A stretch of 64,000 nt of DNA from Pseudomonadales bacterium (GCA_024234615.1 JACKNY010000001.1:396001-460000), one strand, 5' to 3'; counted from the first letter of the stretch, positions 1 through 9,563 are shown. The notes: generated by a model not told the origin, from the sequence alone. Numbers and translations are program-made.

Positions 1-701
1 ACGCTAGCGGTTTGGCTTATAAGTCTGGGGACGCCTATCTTGCGCAAGCAAAAGGGCGCAGTAGCCAGAACGCGGTGTTTCTTGATTCGACAGGACGCGC
101 CTATACCTTGGCGGCACATACGTTGCCTTCGGCTAGGGGACAGGGCGAACCGCTAACAGGTCGCCTCACGGTTCCGAGCGGCGCTCAGTTTGAGGGGGTT
201 AGTATTGGTGAACCGGGCAAACTGATTGTGATGGCATCTGATGCTGGTTACGGATTCGTCACAAAGTTAGAAAATTTATTTTCCAAAAATCGATCGGGAA
301 AAGCTGCGATTAGCTTACCGGCAGGAGCTCATGTGCTGATGCCGAGCAATATCGATAATTTGGAGGAACAGTGGTTGGCGGCGGTGAGTAATGAAGGCCG
401 TTTGTTGATGTTTCCGTTACGAGAGTTACCCATACTGAACAGGGGTAAAGGCAACAAAATTATCCAAATTCCACCCAAGCGAGTCGCGGCAAGAGAGGAG
501 TTCGTGATCGCGGTTGCCGTTTTGTATGAGAAAGATAGCCTAGTGGTACATGCGGGTAAGCGCTTTATCAAAATTAGGTTTGCCGAACTGGAGCATTATC
601 GTGGCGAGCGCGGACGTCGAGGTAATAAATTGCCGCGTGGATTCCAAAAGGTAGATCGGGTTGAGGTGGAGCATAAGTCTACACAGGAGCCGGACGCTTG
701 A
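1..701 (+). CDS. parC: DNA topoisomerase IV subunit A (ParC), 3' part only
   Basis: The reading frame is open from the first bases of the window (in frame from position 3), so this is the C-terminal part, about 233 residues, of a longer gene. It matches the C-terminal DNA-wrapping beta-pinwheel domain of ParC, with repeated strands such as GYGFVTKLENLF and a basic end (RGERGRRGNKLPRGF). The catalytic tyrosine domain lies outside the window. ParC with ParE decatenates daughter chromosomes. Its TGA stop overlaps the TTG start of serB (TTGA), implying translational coupling. The parC-serB order is that of Pseudomonas. The internal TTG at 12 is not a real start. Confidence 0.9.
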   Translation, partial: ASGLAYKSGDAYLAQAKGRSSQNAVFLDSTGRAYTLAAHTLPSARGQGEPLTGRLTVPSGAQFEGVSIGEPGKLIVMASDAGYGFVTKLENLFSKNRSGKAAISLPAGAHVLMPSNIDNLEEQWLAAVSNEGRLLMFPLRELPILNRGKGNKIIQIPPKRVAAREEFVIAVAVLYEKDSLVVHAGKRFIKIRFAELEHYRGERGRRGNKLPRGFQKVDRVEVEHKSTQEPDA

Positions 702-1921
702 AGCAGCTTTTTTTAATCAACGTGACGGGGCAGGATCGACCAGGGGTGACGGCCTCTCTCACCGAAATTTTATCTAGCGGTCAGGCGCAGGTCCTTGATG
801 TTGGACAAGCGGTGATTCACGACAGTCTTTCTTTGGGAATTTTAGTGGCGGCAGATGAGGATTGCGATGTCGATACGATGTTACATAAGATTAACAATCT
901 TTCCAAACGTGAAAATATCCAGATATCGGTGCAGCCGATTGCCCAAAAAGATTACCAACAGTGGGTTGATGAACAGGAAAAACCGCGGCATATAGTAACG
1001 GTTTTAGGGCGTGCAATTTCGGCAGAGCATATTGCAAGAATTAGTCGGGAAGTAGCAAAGCATGGTTTGAATATAGATAAAATCAATCGCTTATCTGGAC
1101 GGATTGCACTGGATGCCGACATCAATCAGGCAAAAGCCTGTGTCGAGTTTTCGTTGCGTGGTACGACCTCAGACTTACAAGAATTACGTTCCGCTTTCTT
1201 GAGTGTTGCCAGCGAATTAAATATTGATATTGCTTATCAGGAAGATAATATTTATCGCCGCTATCGTCGTTTGGTCGTGTTTGATATGGATTCTACCCTC
1301 ATCGAAGCTGAGGTCATTGATGAGCTGGCAAAGGAGGCGGGTGTGGGTGAGCAAGTAGCGGCGATTACTGAGCAGGCGATGCGTGGAGAAATTGATTTTA
1401 AAGAGAGCTTCAGGCGTAGAGTTGGTTTGCTCAAGGGCTTGGATGAGTCGGTGTTGGAGCGGGTCGCAGAACGAATAAAAATGACCGAAGGTGCTGAGAT
1501 GCTGATTTCAACGTTGCGTGCTTTAGGTTATAAAACCGGGATACTGTCTGGTGGGTTCACCTACTTTGCCAATCGGCTGCAGCAGCAATTAGGTATTGAC
1601 TATATTCATGCCAACCAGCTTGAAATTGAAAACGGCAAAGTGACTGGCCGAGTCGTTGGGGAGGTTGTCGATGGCGCTCGTAAGGCGGAGTTACTACGTC
1701 AAATAGCAGCGCAAGAAAATATTACTCTGGAACAGGTGATAGCGGTTGGTGATGGCGCTAATGATTTGCCGATGCTGAGTTTGGCTGGGCTGGGGATTGC
1801 TTTTCGAGCGAAACCCATTGTACGTCAAACCGCGAAACAGGCGATATCTAATATAGGGCTAGATGGCGTTTTGTATTTAATAGGGTTTCGTGACCGGGAC
1901 TGGCTCAATAAAAAACTTTGA
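698..1921 (+). CDS. serB: Phosphoserine phosphatase with N-terminal ACT-like domains
   Basis: This is phosphoserine phosphatase, the last step of serine biosynthesis (O-phosphoserine to L-serine). The 407-residue protein has an N-terminal ACT-like regulatory region (about 1-180, beginning LFLINVTGQDRPGVTASL) and a C-terminal HAD phosphatase domain. The HAD nucleophile motif is VFDMDSTLIEAEVIDELA, the middle motif is GILSGGFTYFA and the Mg-binding motif is VGDGANDLPML. The length fits the long Pseudomonas/Mycobacterium-type SerB. The start is TTG at 698, overlapping the parC stop; no ATG precedes the ACT motif. A hairpin follows at 1961-1987. Confidence 0.95.
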   Translation: MKQLFLINVTGQDRPGVTASLTEILSSGQAQVLDVGQAVIHDSLSLGILVAADEDCDVDTMLHKINNLSKRENIQISVQPIAQKDYQQWVDEQEKPRHIVTVLGRAISAEHIARISREVAKHGLNIDKINRLSGRIALDADINQAKACVEFSLRGTTSDLQELRSAFLSVASELNIDIAYQEDNIYRRYRRLVVFDMDSTLIEAEVIDELAKEAGVGEQVAAITEQAMRGEIDFKESFRRRVGLLKGLDESVLERVAERIKMTEGAEMLISTLRALGYKTGILSGGFTYFANRLQQQLGIDYIHANQLEIENGKVTGRVVGEVVDGARKAELLRQIAAQENITLEQVIAVGDGANDLPMLSLAGLGIAFRAKPIVRQTAKQAISNIGLDGVLYLIGFRDRDWLNKKL

Positions 1922-1960
1922 AACACCTAAAGACACTCCCACCAAGTTGGTCAATTTAAA

Positions 1961-1987
1961 AAGGCGTAACTCAAAGAGTTGCGCCTT
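1961..1987. terminator. Hairpin between convergent serB and mscL
   Basis: Arms AAGGCGTAACTC (1961-1972) and GAGTTGCGCCTT (1976-1987) pair over 12 positions with one G-T wobble around a 3-nt loop. An A-run precedes the hairpin (1957-1962) and a T-rich tract follows, so it can serve both converging genes as a bidirectional intrinsic terminator. Confidence 0.75.
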
Positions 1988-2012
1988 CTGCTCTTTTCTT
2001 GTGTGGCAATGG

Positions 2013-2420
2013 CTAACTATTTTGTTGTTTAAGTAGATCGCGGATTTCGGTTAGCAACACTTCTTCTTTTGACGGCGCTGGAGGTGCAGCAGGCGCGGCA
2101 GCTTCTTTCTTCTTTAGGGAATTAATTGCTTTAACGGCCATAAAAATAGCAAATGCGATAATAGTAAAATCAATGATAGTTTGTATAAACATACCGTATT
2201 TTACTGTTACCGCTGCAGCATCGGCGCTGGCTTCTTGGATAACAAAAGCAAGGTCTGAAAAATTTACACCGCCAATCAAAAGACCAATGGGAGGCATTAC
2301 TACGTCGGCGACAAAGGATGAGACTATTTTCCCGAAGGCGGCGCCTACAATAATACCAACAGCCATATCAATAACGTTACCTCTGACCGCAAATTCTTTG
2401 AATTCTTTTATCATGCTCAT
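2013..2420 (-). CDS. mscL: Large-conductance mechanosensitive channel MscL
   Basis: MscL forms a homopentameric inner-membrane pore that opens near lytic tension to release osmolytes. The sequence is very close to the family consensus: MSMIKEFKEFAVRGNVIDMA, then TM1 (VGIIVGAAFGKIVSSFVADV), a periplasmic loop, TM2 (IDFTIIAFAIFMAVKAIN) and the cytoplasmic helix EEVLLTEIRDLLKQQ. It has 135 residues, the usual size. An upstream in-frame ATG at 2435 exists. The start at 2420 is preferred because GGAG sits 9 nt ahead of it and because it matches known N-termini. The gene is monocistronic and converges on serB. Confidence 0.95.
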   Translation of the reverse strand: MSMIKEFKEFAVRGNVIDMAVGIIVGAAFGKIVSSFVADVVMPPIGLLIGGVNFSDLAFVIQEASADAAAVTVKYGMFIQTIIDFTIIAFAIFMAVKAINSLKKKEAAAPAAPPAPSKEEVLLTEIRDLLKQQNS

Positions 2421-2631
2421 GGGTAATGGCTCCATTTATTAATTGAGTAAAGTGGTTAATTTGACAATAGTTTTATACATGAATTAATTGTTGGTGTCAG
2501 CAATTATACAGAGACCGGATCGTTAGAGTTGTAAACTTTTGTAAACCTCGGTTTCAACTTTAACTCAAGTGTTTGATCCAGTATTCTAGCGCAGGGAAAA
2601 TAAAATAAAGTATTTATCAGGAGAGTCTATT

Positions 2632-3456
2632 GTGGATATGGTTCAAGAACATTCAGGTAAAATTATTGAGTTATTACTAGGCTATGGGCCAAAGCTTTTA
2701 TTAGCTTTGGTCGTTCTCATTGTCGGTTTGTGGGTGGTTAATAGGGTTGTCGCTCTGATCAATGCTGCTATGACTAAAAAGGAAGTTGAGCTGACATTAA
2801 AACGCTTCTTGCTCAGCCTCACGGGCATCATGCTAAAAGCGCTGTTGCTCATCAGTGTCGCTTCAATGATTGGAATTGAAACAACTTCTTTTATTGCTGT
2901 GCTCGGTGCCGCTGGTCTGGCCATTGGTTTGGCGTTACAGGGCAGCTTGTCTAATTTTGCCGGTGGCGTGTTACTGTTATTTTTTAAGCCCTACAAGGTA
3001 GGTGATTTTATTGAAGCGCAAGGTCATGCCGGAACTGTTCATTCTATCCAAATTTTTACCACTATGCTGAAAACGGCGGATAACAAAACGATCATAATTC
3101 CTAACGGGCCAATTGCTAACGGCAGCATTATCAATTATTCATCGGAAGCAACCCGGCGTGTCGATATGGTTTTTGGCATTGGCTATGATGATGATATTGA
3201 TAAGGCCAAGGAAATATTGAAGCGGGTAATTGAAGCCGATAGTCGTATCTTAAAAGAGCCGGCGGCGGCAGTTCTGTTAGCTGAACTTGCGGATAGTTCA
3301 GTCAACTTTAATGTCCGTGTTTGGGTCAATGCGGCCGATTATTGGGGAGTATATTTTGCTATGCAAGAGGCTGTGAAAAAGGCATTTGACAGTGAAGGTG
3401 TTAGTATTCCTTACCCCCAGAGGGACGTTCATTTATATCAGGCGGCAACAGATTAG
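2632..3456 (+). CDS. mscS: Small-conductance mechanosensitive channel (MscS family)
   Basis: This is a 274-residue MscS-type channel, close to E. coli MscS (286). It has three N-terminal TM segments (about 15-35, 60-80 and 88-110). The pore helix TM3 is GLAIGLALQGSLSNFAGGVLLLFF, with the Gly/Ala zipper, and is followed by the beta domain motif KPYKVGDFIEAQG and IPNGPIANGSIINYS. The start is GTG at 2632, with AGGAG 8 nt upstream. It adjoins mscL, so both turgor-release channels sit together between serB and fimX. It ends before a terminator shared with fimX. Confidence 0.93.
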   Translation: MDMVQEHSGKIIELLLGYGPKLLLALVVLIVGLWVVNRVVALINAAMTKKEVELTLKRFLLSLTGIMLKALLLISVASMIGIETTSFIAVLGAAGLAIGLALQGSLSNFAGGVLLLFFKPYKVGDFIEAQGHAGTVHSIQIFTTMLKTADNKTIIIPNGPIANGSIINYSSEATRRVDMVFGIGYDDDIDKAKEILKRVIEADSRILKEPAAAVLLAELADSSVNFNVRVWVNAADYWGVYFAMQEAVKKAFDSEGVSIPYPQRDVHLYQAATD

Positions 3457-3465
3457 TATCGAGAG

Positions 3466-3492
3466 AAATAAAAAAGGGGCCCATCGGCCCCT
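3466..3492 (-). terminator. Intrinsic terminator of fimX
   Basis: A stem of AGGGGCC (3475-3481) and GGCCCCT (3486-3492) closes a 4-nt loop. Read on the minus strand it is followed at once by a T-tract, the complement of the A-run at about 3466-3475. This is a standard rho-independent terminator for fimX; mscS transcripts would meet the same hairpin from the other side. Confidence 0.85.
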
Positions 3493-3506
3493 GTGACAGT
3501 TTTAGA

Positions 3507-5588
3507 CTAGTCTTCATCCTCCTCTTCGGTGGAGAAGTCATAATCCATTGACTGGCTTGGCTGTTGTATGTAGTAGCCTTGGATGTAGTTAATGCCAGCC
3601 TGCCAAAGTGTGGGTAATAGGCTGGCAGCATCGACCATCGGCGCGATCGTCAGTTTGCCTTGGGTATGCAGTGAGCTAACCAGCGTTTTCAAATCTTCTT
3701 TGGCGTCGTCATCCTTGGGTAGTTCATCGATAAAGGAGCCATCGATTTTGACGTAGCTGACGGGCAAATGTTTGAGCGTATTAAACGGGTTCAGCGCGCG
3801 TCCAAAGTGGGTTAATGCCGCCTTACAACGTAATTCATTGGCGCCTTTGATAAACTCTTTAGCCTCTTTCAAATGGGCGGTGGCATCGGTTTCACTTATT
3901 TGGAAAATGATGCTATCTCCAGGCAAGCGTGCCTGGTTAAGCATTTGCCCTACTTTTGGTAACACCGACGCGTCCAGCATGGTTTCCTTGGTGATATTAA
4001 TAAAGAGATGGGTTTTGTGGCCTTTGGCCAAATGGTCGCCTAGTTTGCGTATCGACTGATCGATGACCCAATTGTCAATCTCCTTGGTAATACCTTTGTC
4101 TGCGGCGGTTTGCAAAAATTCGTTAGGCGAAATTTCCTTGCCATTCTCATCAGGCATTCTGAGCATGATTTCGTAATGCTCACCGGTGTCTCCGCGCAGG
4201 CTAACGACTGGCTGGAAGACTAATCTAAATAGCTGTTTAGCAAGCGCTCTTTCAAGTAGATTGGCGACTTGTTCATTATGAGCGGCGTCTTGTTCCTCAC
4301 TACTGTGTAACTGTACACCATTACCTTTGCCGGTATGGGTTTTAACGAAGGCAGCCGCTTCACGAGCTTTTTGAATGATGTCTGAAGGGTTAGCGGTGTT
4401 CTCATTGAGGATGGATACGCCGATACTCACCGTCAAATTAACGGCTTTTCCGGAGACATTGAAATGGTTCTTTTCCACAGACTCACATATCTTTTCACCC
4501 AGTTCAATACCGGTGTCAGGTTCTTGGCCAAGCAGTAAAATGGCAAAACTAAAATCGTCAACTCGTGCGACTAAATTAGGGGCTTCCACCAACTCCTGCA
4601 GTGTTTTCGCAACATCACCAAGCAATAGATTGGTGCTGGCGCCGCCAATACGATTCTTAATAGGTATAAAATCGTCTAATTGAATGTACAGTACAGTGCT
4701 TTTAAGCCCTTTTTCGGATGCCTGTTCAATGGCGCGATCAACGTGATTCTTAAAGGAAAGATCGTTTTGCAGGCCAGTAATGATATCTTGTTCATTGGTT
4801 TCTGTTTGCTTGGATTCCTGAAGGCTGGTACGTATGATAATTTGTGTACAGGGTTCGCCATCATATTTAGCGGCGGAAAAAGTCATGTTAGTTTCAAACT
4901 GGGAGTCGTCGCCACGTACACCCCGGCATTCAAATGTTTCACCTACGTTATTGCCCTCGGCGAAACTTTTCATAAAGGCTTTGATTTTTTCCTGGTCTTG
5001 AGAGGCCACCATATTAATGAGAGGCATGCCTTCAAGTTCGTCGAAATCAGGGTATCCGAATAGACGAATATAGGTGTTGTTGGCGTAAATATGCATGCCG
5101 TCATGCACGTATGCGATGGCATCACGCGAGCTGTCCAGAAGTAGATGACAGCGTTTTTCTGTGTCTCTTAGGCTGACCTCGGCTCTGCGCCGGGCGCGAC
5201 GATTATATAGGTTATCAAGTTCCCGTATGGCAACGAGCCGCAGCCGATCTTTTTGATCTTCCGGGACTATATCGCGCATCCCGGCTTCTAAGGCCTGGAT
5301 AAACGATTCCGGGGTTTCTGCGTCGGTGATCAAAATAACAGGAATGTCCTGCTCCATTTTTTTAATCTGGGCAGTTACCTGGAACGGAGTGAGTTCCGTT
5401 GAGCGAAGATGGGCAAAACACAAATCCCAGGTTTTGTTGCTGAGAAGTTCTGAGAGATGCTGCTCATTTTCGATGAGCTGAGCTTGTGTTGCTCTTCCAG
5501 CGTTGCGGAACAGGTTGACGAGATCCTCCGCATCGTTTTGCGAAGTATCGAGAATCAGTAATCTAACGCTTTCATTTTCGTTATGCAT
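3507..5588 (-). CDS. fimX: FimX-type degenerate GGDEF-EAL c-di-GMP effector
   Basis: The 693-residue protein matches the size and domain order of Pseudomonas FimX: receiver-like domain (about 8-125), PAS (about 140-260), GGDEF (about 270-430), EAL (about 445-680). The signal-conversion sites are degraded as in FimX. The phospho-acceptor position in WDLCFAH is His60 rather than Asp, the GGDEF motif reads DDFSF (344-348) and the EAL motif reads EIM (473-475). It should therefore bind c-di-GMP through the EAL domain without making or cutting it. In Pseudomonas, FimX promotes type IV pilus assembly and twitching. The neighbour fimW and the nearby serB support the assignment. Confidence 0.85.
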   Translation of the reverse strand: MHNENESVRLLILDTSQNDAEDLVNLFRNAGRATQAQLIENEQHLSELLSNKTWDLCFAHLRSTELTPFQVTAQIKKMEQDIPVILITDAETPESFIQALEAGMRDIVPEDQKDRLRLVAIRELDNLYNRRARRRAEVSLRDTEKRCHLLLDSSRDAIAYVHDGMHIYANNTYIRLFGYPDFDELEGMPLINMVASQDQEKIKAFMKSFAEGNNVGETFECRGVRGDDSQFETNMTFSAAKYDGEPCTQIIIRTSLQESKQTETNEQDIITGLQNDLSFKNHVDRAIEQASEKGLKSTVLYIQLDDFIPIKNRIGGASTNLLLGDVAKTLQELVEAPNLVARVDDFSFAILLLGQEPDTGIELGEKICESVEKNHFNVSGKAVNLTVSIGVSILNENTANPSDIIQKAREAAAFVKTHTGKGNGVQLHSSEEQDAAHNEQVANLLERALAKQLFRLVFQPVVSLRGDTGEHYEIMLRMPDENGKEISPNEFLQTAADKGITKEIDNWVIDQSIRKLGDHLAKGHKTHLFINITKETMLDASVLPKVGQMLNQARLPGDSIIFQISETDATAHLKEAKEFIKGANELRCKAALTHFGRALNPFNTLKHLPVSYVKIDGSFIDELPKDDDAKEDLKTLVSSLHTQGKLTIAPMVDAASLLPTLWQAGINYIQGYYIQQPSQSMDYDFSTEEEDED

Positions 5589-5676
5589 GTGTACGGACTG
5601 CTACTCTAGTATAACTCTATGGCTTGAGCGGTATTGCTAGCCAAATCTAGTTGTTATTATTTGGTTGACTGAAGGT

Positions 5677-7521
5677 TTATATATCTGGCCATAAATCCTC
5701 GATATTGTCATCCGACTCATCCCTCACATCGGTCCCGATATCGGGATGGTACACAAATTGGGAAAAGCTGCCGGTACTGGAAAGACGTTCGCCTAGGTGG
5801 CCGTGCGATACTTCGCCATACTGGTTAACAATTATTTTAACCCCAGATTTAAACGGGAGGTTAGGCGTAAAAATGGATGCAGGTTGATCCAAGCCACGTG
5901 ACGCCGGTAATAACAGTGCGCGCATGTAATCCGAGCGACGCTTAGTTTTTGTGACGACTTTAGCGCCACAAGGTATTGCGCCAGGGGCAATAAGTTCCAC
6001 GCCCATTTGCGCTTCGGGCGGCGTCGGCTGATTATTGATCCAGCGAATAACTCCGATACTCCAGGTGTGGCTAATACCTTCGTTAATGGCAATGATTTCG
6101 CCAGTTTTGATCTCCTTTGGAGCGGTATTTTGCCACTTTATGCGATAGCCGTTGGGGCTAGTGTCGAGCAGTTGAGCCGGGTATTGAATTGGTGTCTTTA
6201 GCGACTGATTTCGCAGTTCATCTTCAATAGAGGCTGTTGCAGCTTGGTCTCCCGCCGTAGCGGAATAGTTGACCGAGTCGAGATTCCGCAACGGATCATT
6301 GGGCAGGTCTTCTCTGTCAACATCAAAACCGGCGGACCAGGCATCTTTCTGTGTATACAAAGACTTAATGTCCTGCGAGATAAAGGTATGCTTGGGTTTT
6401 GCTGGTGTGGGTGTTGCTGTTCCGCGCTGCAATTGTGACGCAAAATCGACACCACCAGAGACAAAGAAATGTGCCGAGCTAAAGCCGATGCTCAAGGTGA
6501 TTTGTTTGTCGCTCTCTGCTCTTGAGAACGCGCGTTCTGTGAGTGAACTCCAAATTTTAACAAGATAGGTTACTAGGTCTGCTGACACGGATTTAGGCAC
6601 GGTAATGCCTTTAACAAAAGCGTCGTGAACACCTTCCGGTTGAGCCAGGTATTCTTTGAGCATTTTCAACAGTGGTGATAAATCAATGGCGCGGTAAAAT
6701 AGGGTTAGTTTTTTGCGAGCCAGGTCTCTATGTATTGGCGGTGTGTCGCTGCCAAGATTCACGACGAAGTTGGAGGTATTATTGACTGGCGTGATATGAA
6801 TTTTTTTTGTCCACATTTCGGTCGCGTCGTAGATGCCCTTAATATCACGCTGGCGAATTTGATTGGGGTTACAGCAACCTATCAAAATTGACCGTTTATA
6901 GGCGTCAGCGATGGTGGATTTCACCAGAAAGACATTATCTTCATCTTCGACAATCGCGTCTTGAATCTTGTTTGATTCGGCGATCAGGTAGAGCTTGTGT
7001 AATTCTTGCCAGGTTTTTTCCGGCGCATGGATATAAAGTTCGCAGGATCGTACGATAACTTTCGTTAATATTGAAATTGCCCGGTGTATGGAGATAGTGG
7101 ATAGCTTGCGAGATTTGCGAGCCAGTAAAGAGTGATCTGCTTTGGCGTTGTCGTGCACCACGATTTTGTAGCCAATTGCGAGATGGTTATCCAAAGCCAT
7201 TGCAAGCCGTGCAACCTTTCTGGCTTTTTCGGGAAGAATGATAGGCTGATTGAGATAATGTTTGCTCAGCGAATTACAGACGAATTGAATGGGTGTTCTC
7301 AGTATTTCTAAGAGCTTTATCCGAATCTCTGGCTCAATAATGAGCTGATTAAGCTCAATGATAGCGTGATAAAGCTGTCGAGACGCTTCGCCGAGATTAA
7401 CCAGCGGCAAATCTTTCACCCAATCAGCCATGTGGCGCGGCGTTGGTTCACAGAACGAAAGCGTTCGTAAGGTGCGCTCATTAATCGAAAGTTCTTTAGA
7501 TTCGCTATCTGCTAACATCAA
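5677..7521 (-). CDS. fimW: FimW-like protein with C-terminal PilZ-like region
   Basis: This 614-residue protein lies 88 nt upstream of fimX on the same strand, the position of PA4958 (FimW, a c-di-GMP effector needed for surface-induced pilus assembly) beside fimX in P. aeruginosa. Residues 1-360 are a mostly helical region of unknown fold with no signal peptide or TM segment. Residues 445-525 look PilZ-like, with DTSPNG (D453-x-S455-x-x-G458) matching the second PilZ c-di-GMP motif and then WSIGVIRW and GVELIAPGA. The usual RxxxR motif is not obvious. The assignment rests on synteny plus the PilZ-like region. Start M1 or M2 cannot be separated. Confidence 0.7.
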   Translation of the reverse strand: MMLADSESKELSINERTLRTLSFCEPTPRHMADWVKDLPLVNLGEASRQLYHAIIELNQLIIEPEIRIKLLEILRTPIQFVCNSLSKHYLNQPIILPEKARKVARLAMALDNHLAIGYKIVVHDNAKADHSLLARKSRKLSTISIHRAISILTKVIVRSCELYIHAPEKTWQELHKLYLIAESNKIQDAIVEDEDNVFLVKSTIADAYKRSILIGCCNPNQIRQRDIKGIYDATEMWTKKIHITPVNNTSNFVVNLGSDTPPIHRDLARKKLTLFYRAIDLSPLLKMLKEYLAQPEGVHDAFVKGITVPKSVSADLVTYLVKIWSSLTERAFSRAESDKQITLSIGFSSAHFFVSGGVDFASQLQRGTATPTPAKPKHTFISQDIKSLYTQKDAWSAGFDVDREDLPNDPLRNLDSVNYSATAGDQAATASIEDELRNQSLKTPIQYPAQLLDTSPNGYRIKWQNTAPKEIKTGEIIAINEGISHTWSIGVIRWINNQPTPPEAQMGVELIAPGAIPCGAKVVTKTKRRSDYMRALLLPASRGLDQPASIFTPNLPFKSGVKIIVNQYGEVSHGHLGERLSSTGSFSQFVYHPDIGTDVRDESDDNIEDLWPDI

Positions 7522-7932
7522 ATATATTCCAAAAAAACATCACAAAATTATAGTAATTTGATTATCGGTTAAGCACTAAGCTTTGGCCCCTGGATATCCT
7601 TAGAAGAGCTGCTATGACCTTGTGCTAGGTCGTTCCAGCCTATGCCGTATCAAGTGACGCAGGATACAGCACAAAGGCTTGATTTCAATCTCCACTAAAT
7701 ATAGGCGTAACTGCTAGGTTTGGCCAGTGTAAGAGCGCAAAGTATTTGTTCCTGAAGTACGCAGTTTCCCAAGTTATTGGCTTTTCCAAAGGAAAAAGTA
7801 TGATTCATAGCGCTCGACAGTTTTCGGGAAAACAAAGAAACTATACCGGCCAGTATTTTTAGACAAGTGGGTATTTAATCTCAACAGTGGGTCGAAATGA
7901 GCAGCTCTTACCAAGTTAACAGTCAATACGAC
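7522..7932. other. 411-bp intergenic region without a recognisable gene
   Basis: This gap separates the fimW promoter side from the 3' end of epmB. No ORF longer than about 20 codons has a plausible start signal, and I see no tRNA-like cloverleaf. A short imperfect inverted repeat at 7781-7797 (CTTTTCC, 3-nt loop, GGAAAAA) is the only structure noted. The fimW promoter presumably lies in the part nearest 7522. Confidence 0.5.
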
Positions 7933-8949
7933 TTAGTTGATTGGTGTTAAAAGCGTTTTTGACGCTTTGCCCGGCTCCTCAAACACCAGCTTTGGTACTA
8001 AATAGCCAGGCAATAGCGCAGTTAATTTCCCAACTAATGTTTTCGCTGTATCAGGGCTAATGTCGAAATGCGCTGCGCCTTGCACCTTGTCGAGTAAATG
8101 TAGGTAGTAGGGCAATACACCCATCTCAAACAGTTTTTCGCTCAACTGGGCCAGTGCGGGAACCGTGTCGTTGATACCTTTCAGCAGTACACTTTGGTTT
8201 AGCAGAGTAATTCGGGATTGGCGCAATTTTTCTATAGCATGAGCGACACTGGTATCGAGTTCATTGGCATGATTGGTGTGTAATACAATCGACAAATGCA
8301 GGCGTGAGTTGGAAAGCCAGTCGAGTAACTCATCCGTCACTCGCTCAGGAATAACGATCGGTAGACGGGTATGGATGCGCAAGCGTTTGACGTGGGCAAT
8401 CTGGGCAATTTGCCGCGTAAGATTGCTGAGCTTTTTATCGCTATTAACGAGAGGGTCTCCACCGCTATAAATAACTTCAGTAATAGAGGGGTCATTGCGA
8501 ATATAATCCAACGCTTGGTGCCATTGCAGAGTACTATTTTGATTCTCTGCATAAGGAAAATGACGACGAAAACAATAGCGGCAGTTAATCGCGCAAGCAC
8601 CGGTCAAAATTAGTAACACGCGGCCGTGGTATTTATGAATGATGCCAGGTTGTACATTAGCGCTGGATTCTGCCAATGGATCAGTTAAGTAGCCCGGTGT
8701 TTGTGCGGTCTCCACCTTTAGTGGCAGTACTTGCTGTAGCAGAGGGTCGCTTAAATCGCCGGGTACAATTCTTTCAACAAAGGAGTGTGGTACCCGCACC
8801 GTAAAGTCCAAATCCGAACTAGACCGCTGGCGAGCTTCCTCTATATTATTCCCCGTAATTTTGAGCAGATGTGCAACACTCGTGATTGAGTTGGAGAGTT
8901 GAGCCTGCCAACTTATCGCGTGTACTAAGGGCTCTGATCGCGGTATCAT
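7933..8949 (-). CDS. epmB: EF-P beta-lysylation protein EpmB (lysine 2,3-aminomutase)
   Basis: EpmB is a radical SAM, PLP-dependent aminomutase that converts (S)-alpha-lysine to (R)-beta-lysine, which EpmA then attaches to EF-P. The radical SAM cluster motif CAINCRYCFRRHFPY (CxxxCxxC) is present, followed by EVIYSGGDPL. Family N-termini begin near MIPRS, so the start at 8949 (338 residues) is preferred. Upstream in-frame starts exist at 8967 (ATG) and 8979 (GTG), the latter only 11 nt from the divergent efp start. It diverges from its substrate gene efp, as in E. coli. Confidence 0.93.
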   Translation of the reverse strand: MIPRSEPLVHAISWQAQLSNSITSVAHLLKITGNNIEEARQRSSSDLDFTVRVPHSFVERIVPGDLSDPLLQQVLPLKVETAQTPGYLTDPLAESSANVQPGIIHKYHGRVLLILTGACAINCRYCFRRHFPYAENQNSTLQWHQALDYIRNDPSITEVIYSGGDPLVNSDKKLSNLTRQIAQIAHVKRLRIHTRLPIVIPERVTDELLDWLSNSRLHLSIVLHTNHANELDTSVAHAIEKLRQSRITLLNQSVLLKGINDTVPALAQLSEKLFEMGVLPYYLHLLDKVQGAAHFDISPDTAKTLVGKLTALLPGYLVPKLVFEEPGKASKTLLTPIN

Positions 8950-8990
8950 TACGTCCGAATTTTTCATGGCTATTTTCACAGTGAGGCAAC

Positions 8991-9563
8991 ATGGCTAGCT
9001 ATTCTACCAATGAATTTCGTTCGGGTCTTAAAGTAATGTTGGACGGAGACCCCTGTAACATACTAGAGAACGAGTTTGTAAAGCCCGGCAAAGGGCAGGC
9101 ATTTAATCGCGTTAAATTACGTAACCTAAAAAATGGGCGTGTCTGGGAGCGAACCTTTAAATCTGGGGATAGTTTGGAAGGTGCCGATGTGATGGATAGA
9201 GATATGGAATATCTCTATACCGATGGTGAATTCTGGCATTTTATGATGACAGATGGTTCTTACGAACAGCATGCTGGCGATGCTAAAGCGATAGAGGCTT
9301 CTCTTGATTGGTTGAAAGAGCAGGATGTTTATACGGTGACGCTATATAACGGTGCCGTGTTATCGGTGAGTCCGCCTAATTTTGTTGAGCTGGAAGTTAT
9401 AGAAACCGATCCTGGGCTAAAGGGTGATACGGCTCAGGGTGGCACTAAACCGGCGACTCTCAGCACCGGTGCCGTGGTAAGAGTACCCTTGTTTGTGAAT
9501 ATTGGTGATGTTTTGAAGGTTGATACGCGTACTGGTGAATATCAAAACCGTGTAGGCAAATAG
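8991..9563 (+). CDS. efp: Translation elongation factor P
   Basis: EF-P relieves ribosome stalling at polyproline stretches. The protein has 190 residues with the three-beta-barrel family sequence. The modification site is Lys34 in KPGKGQAF, the EpmA/EpmB type (Lys rather than the Arg of EarP-type EF-P), which fits the two modification genes flanking it. GAGG stands just upstream of the ATG. The promoter must lie in the short gap to epmB or within its 5' end. Confidence 0.97.
   Translation: MASYSTNEFRSGLKVMLDGDPCNILENEFVKPGKGQAFNRVKLRNLKNGRVWERTFKSGDSLEGADVMDRDMEYLYTDGEFWHFMMTDGSYEQHAGDAKAIEASLDWLKEQDVYTVTLYNGAVLSVSPPNFVELEVIETDPGLKGDTAQGGTKPATLSTGAVVRVPLFVNIGDVLKVDTRTGEYQNRVGK

Noticed and set aside
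2517..2579. Imperfect inverted repeat (GGATC to GATCC outer arms) before mscS as a riboswitch
   Set aside because: Pairing is broken, there is no known aptamer consensus, and it lies in an AT-rich promoter region.
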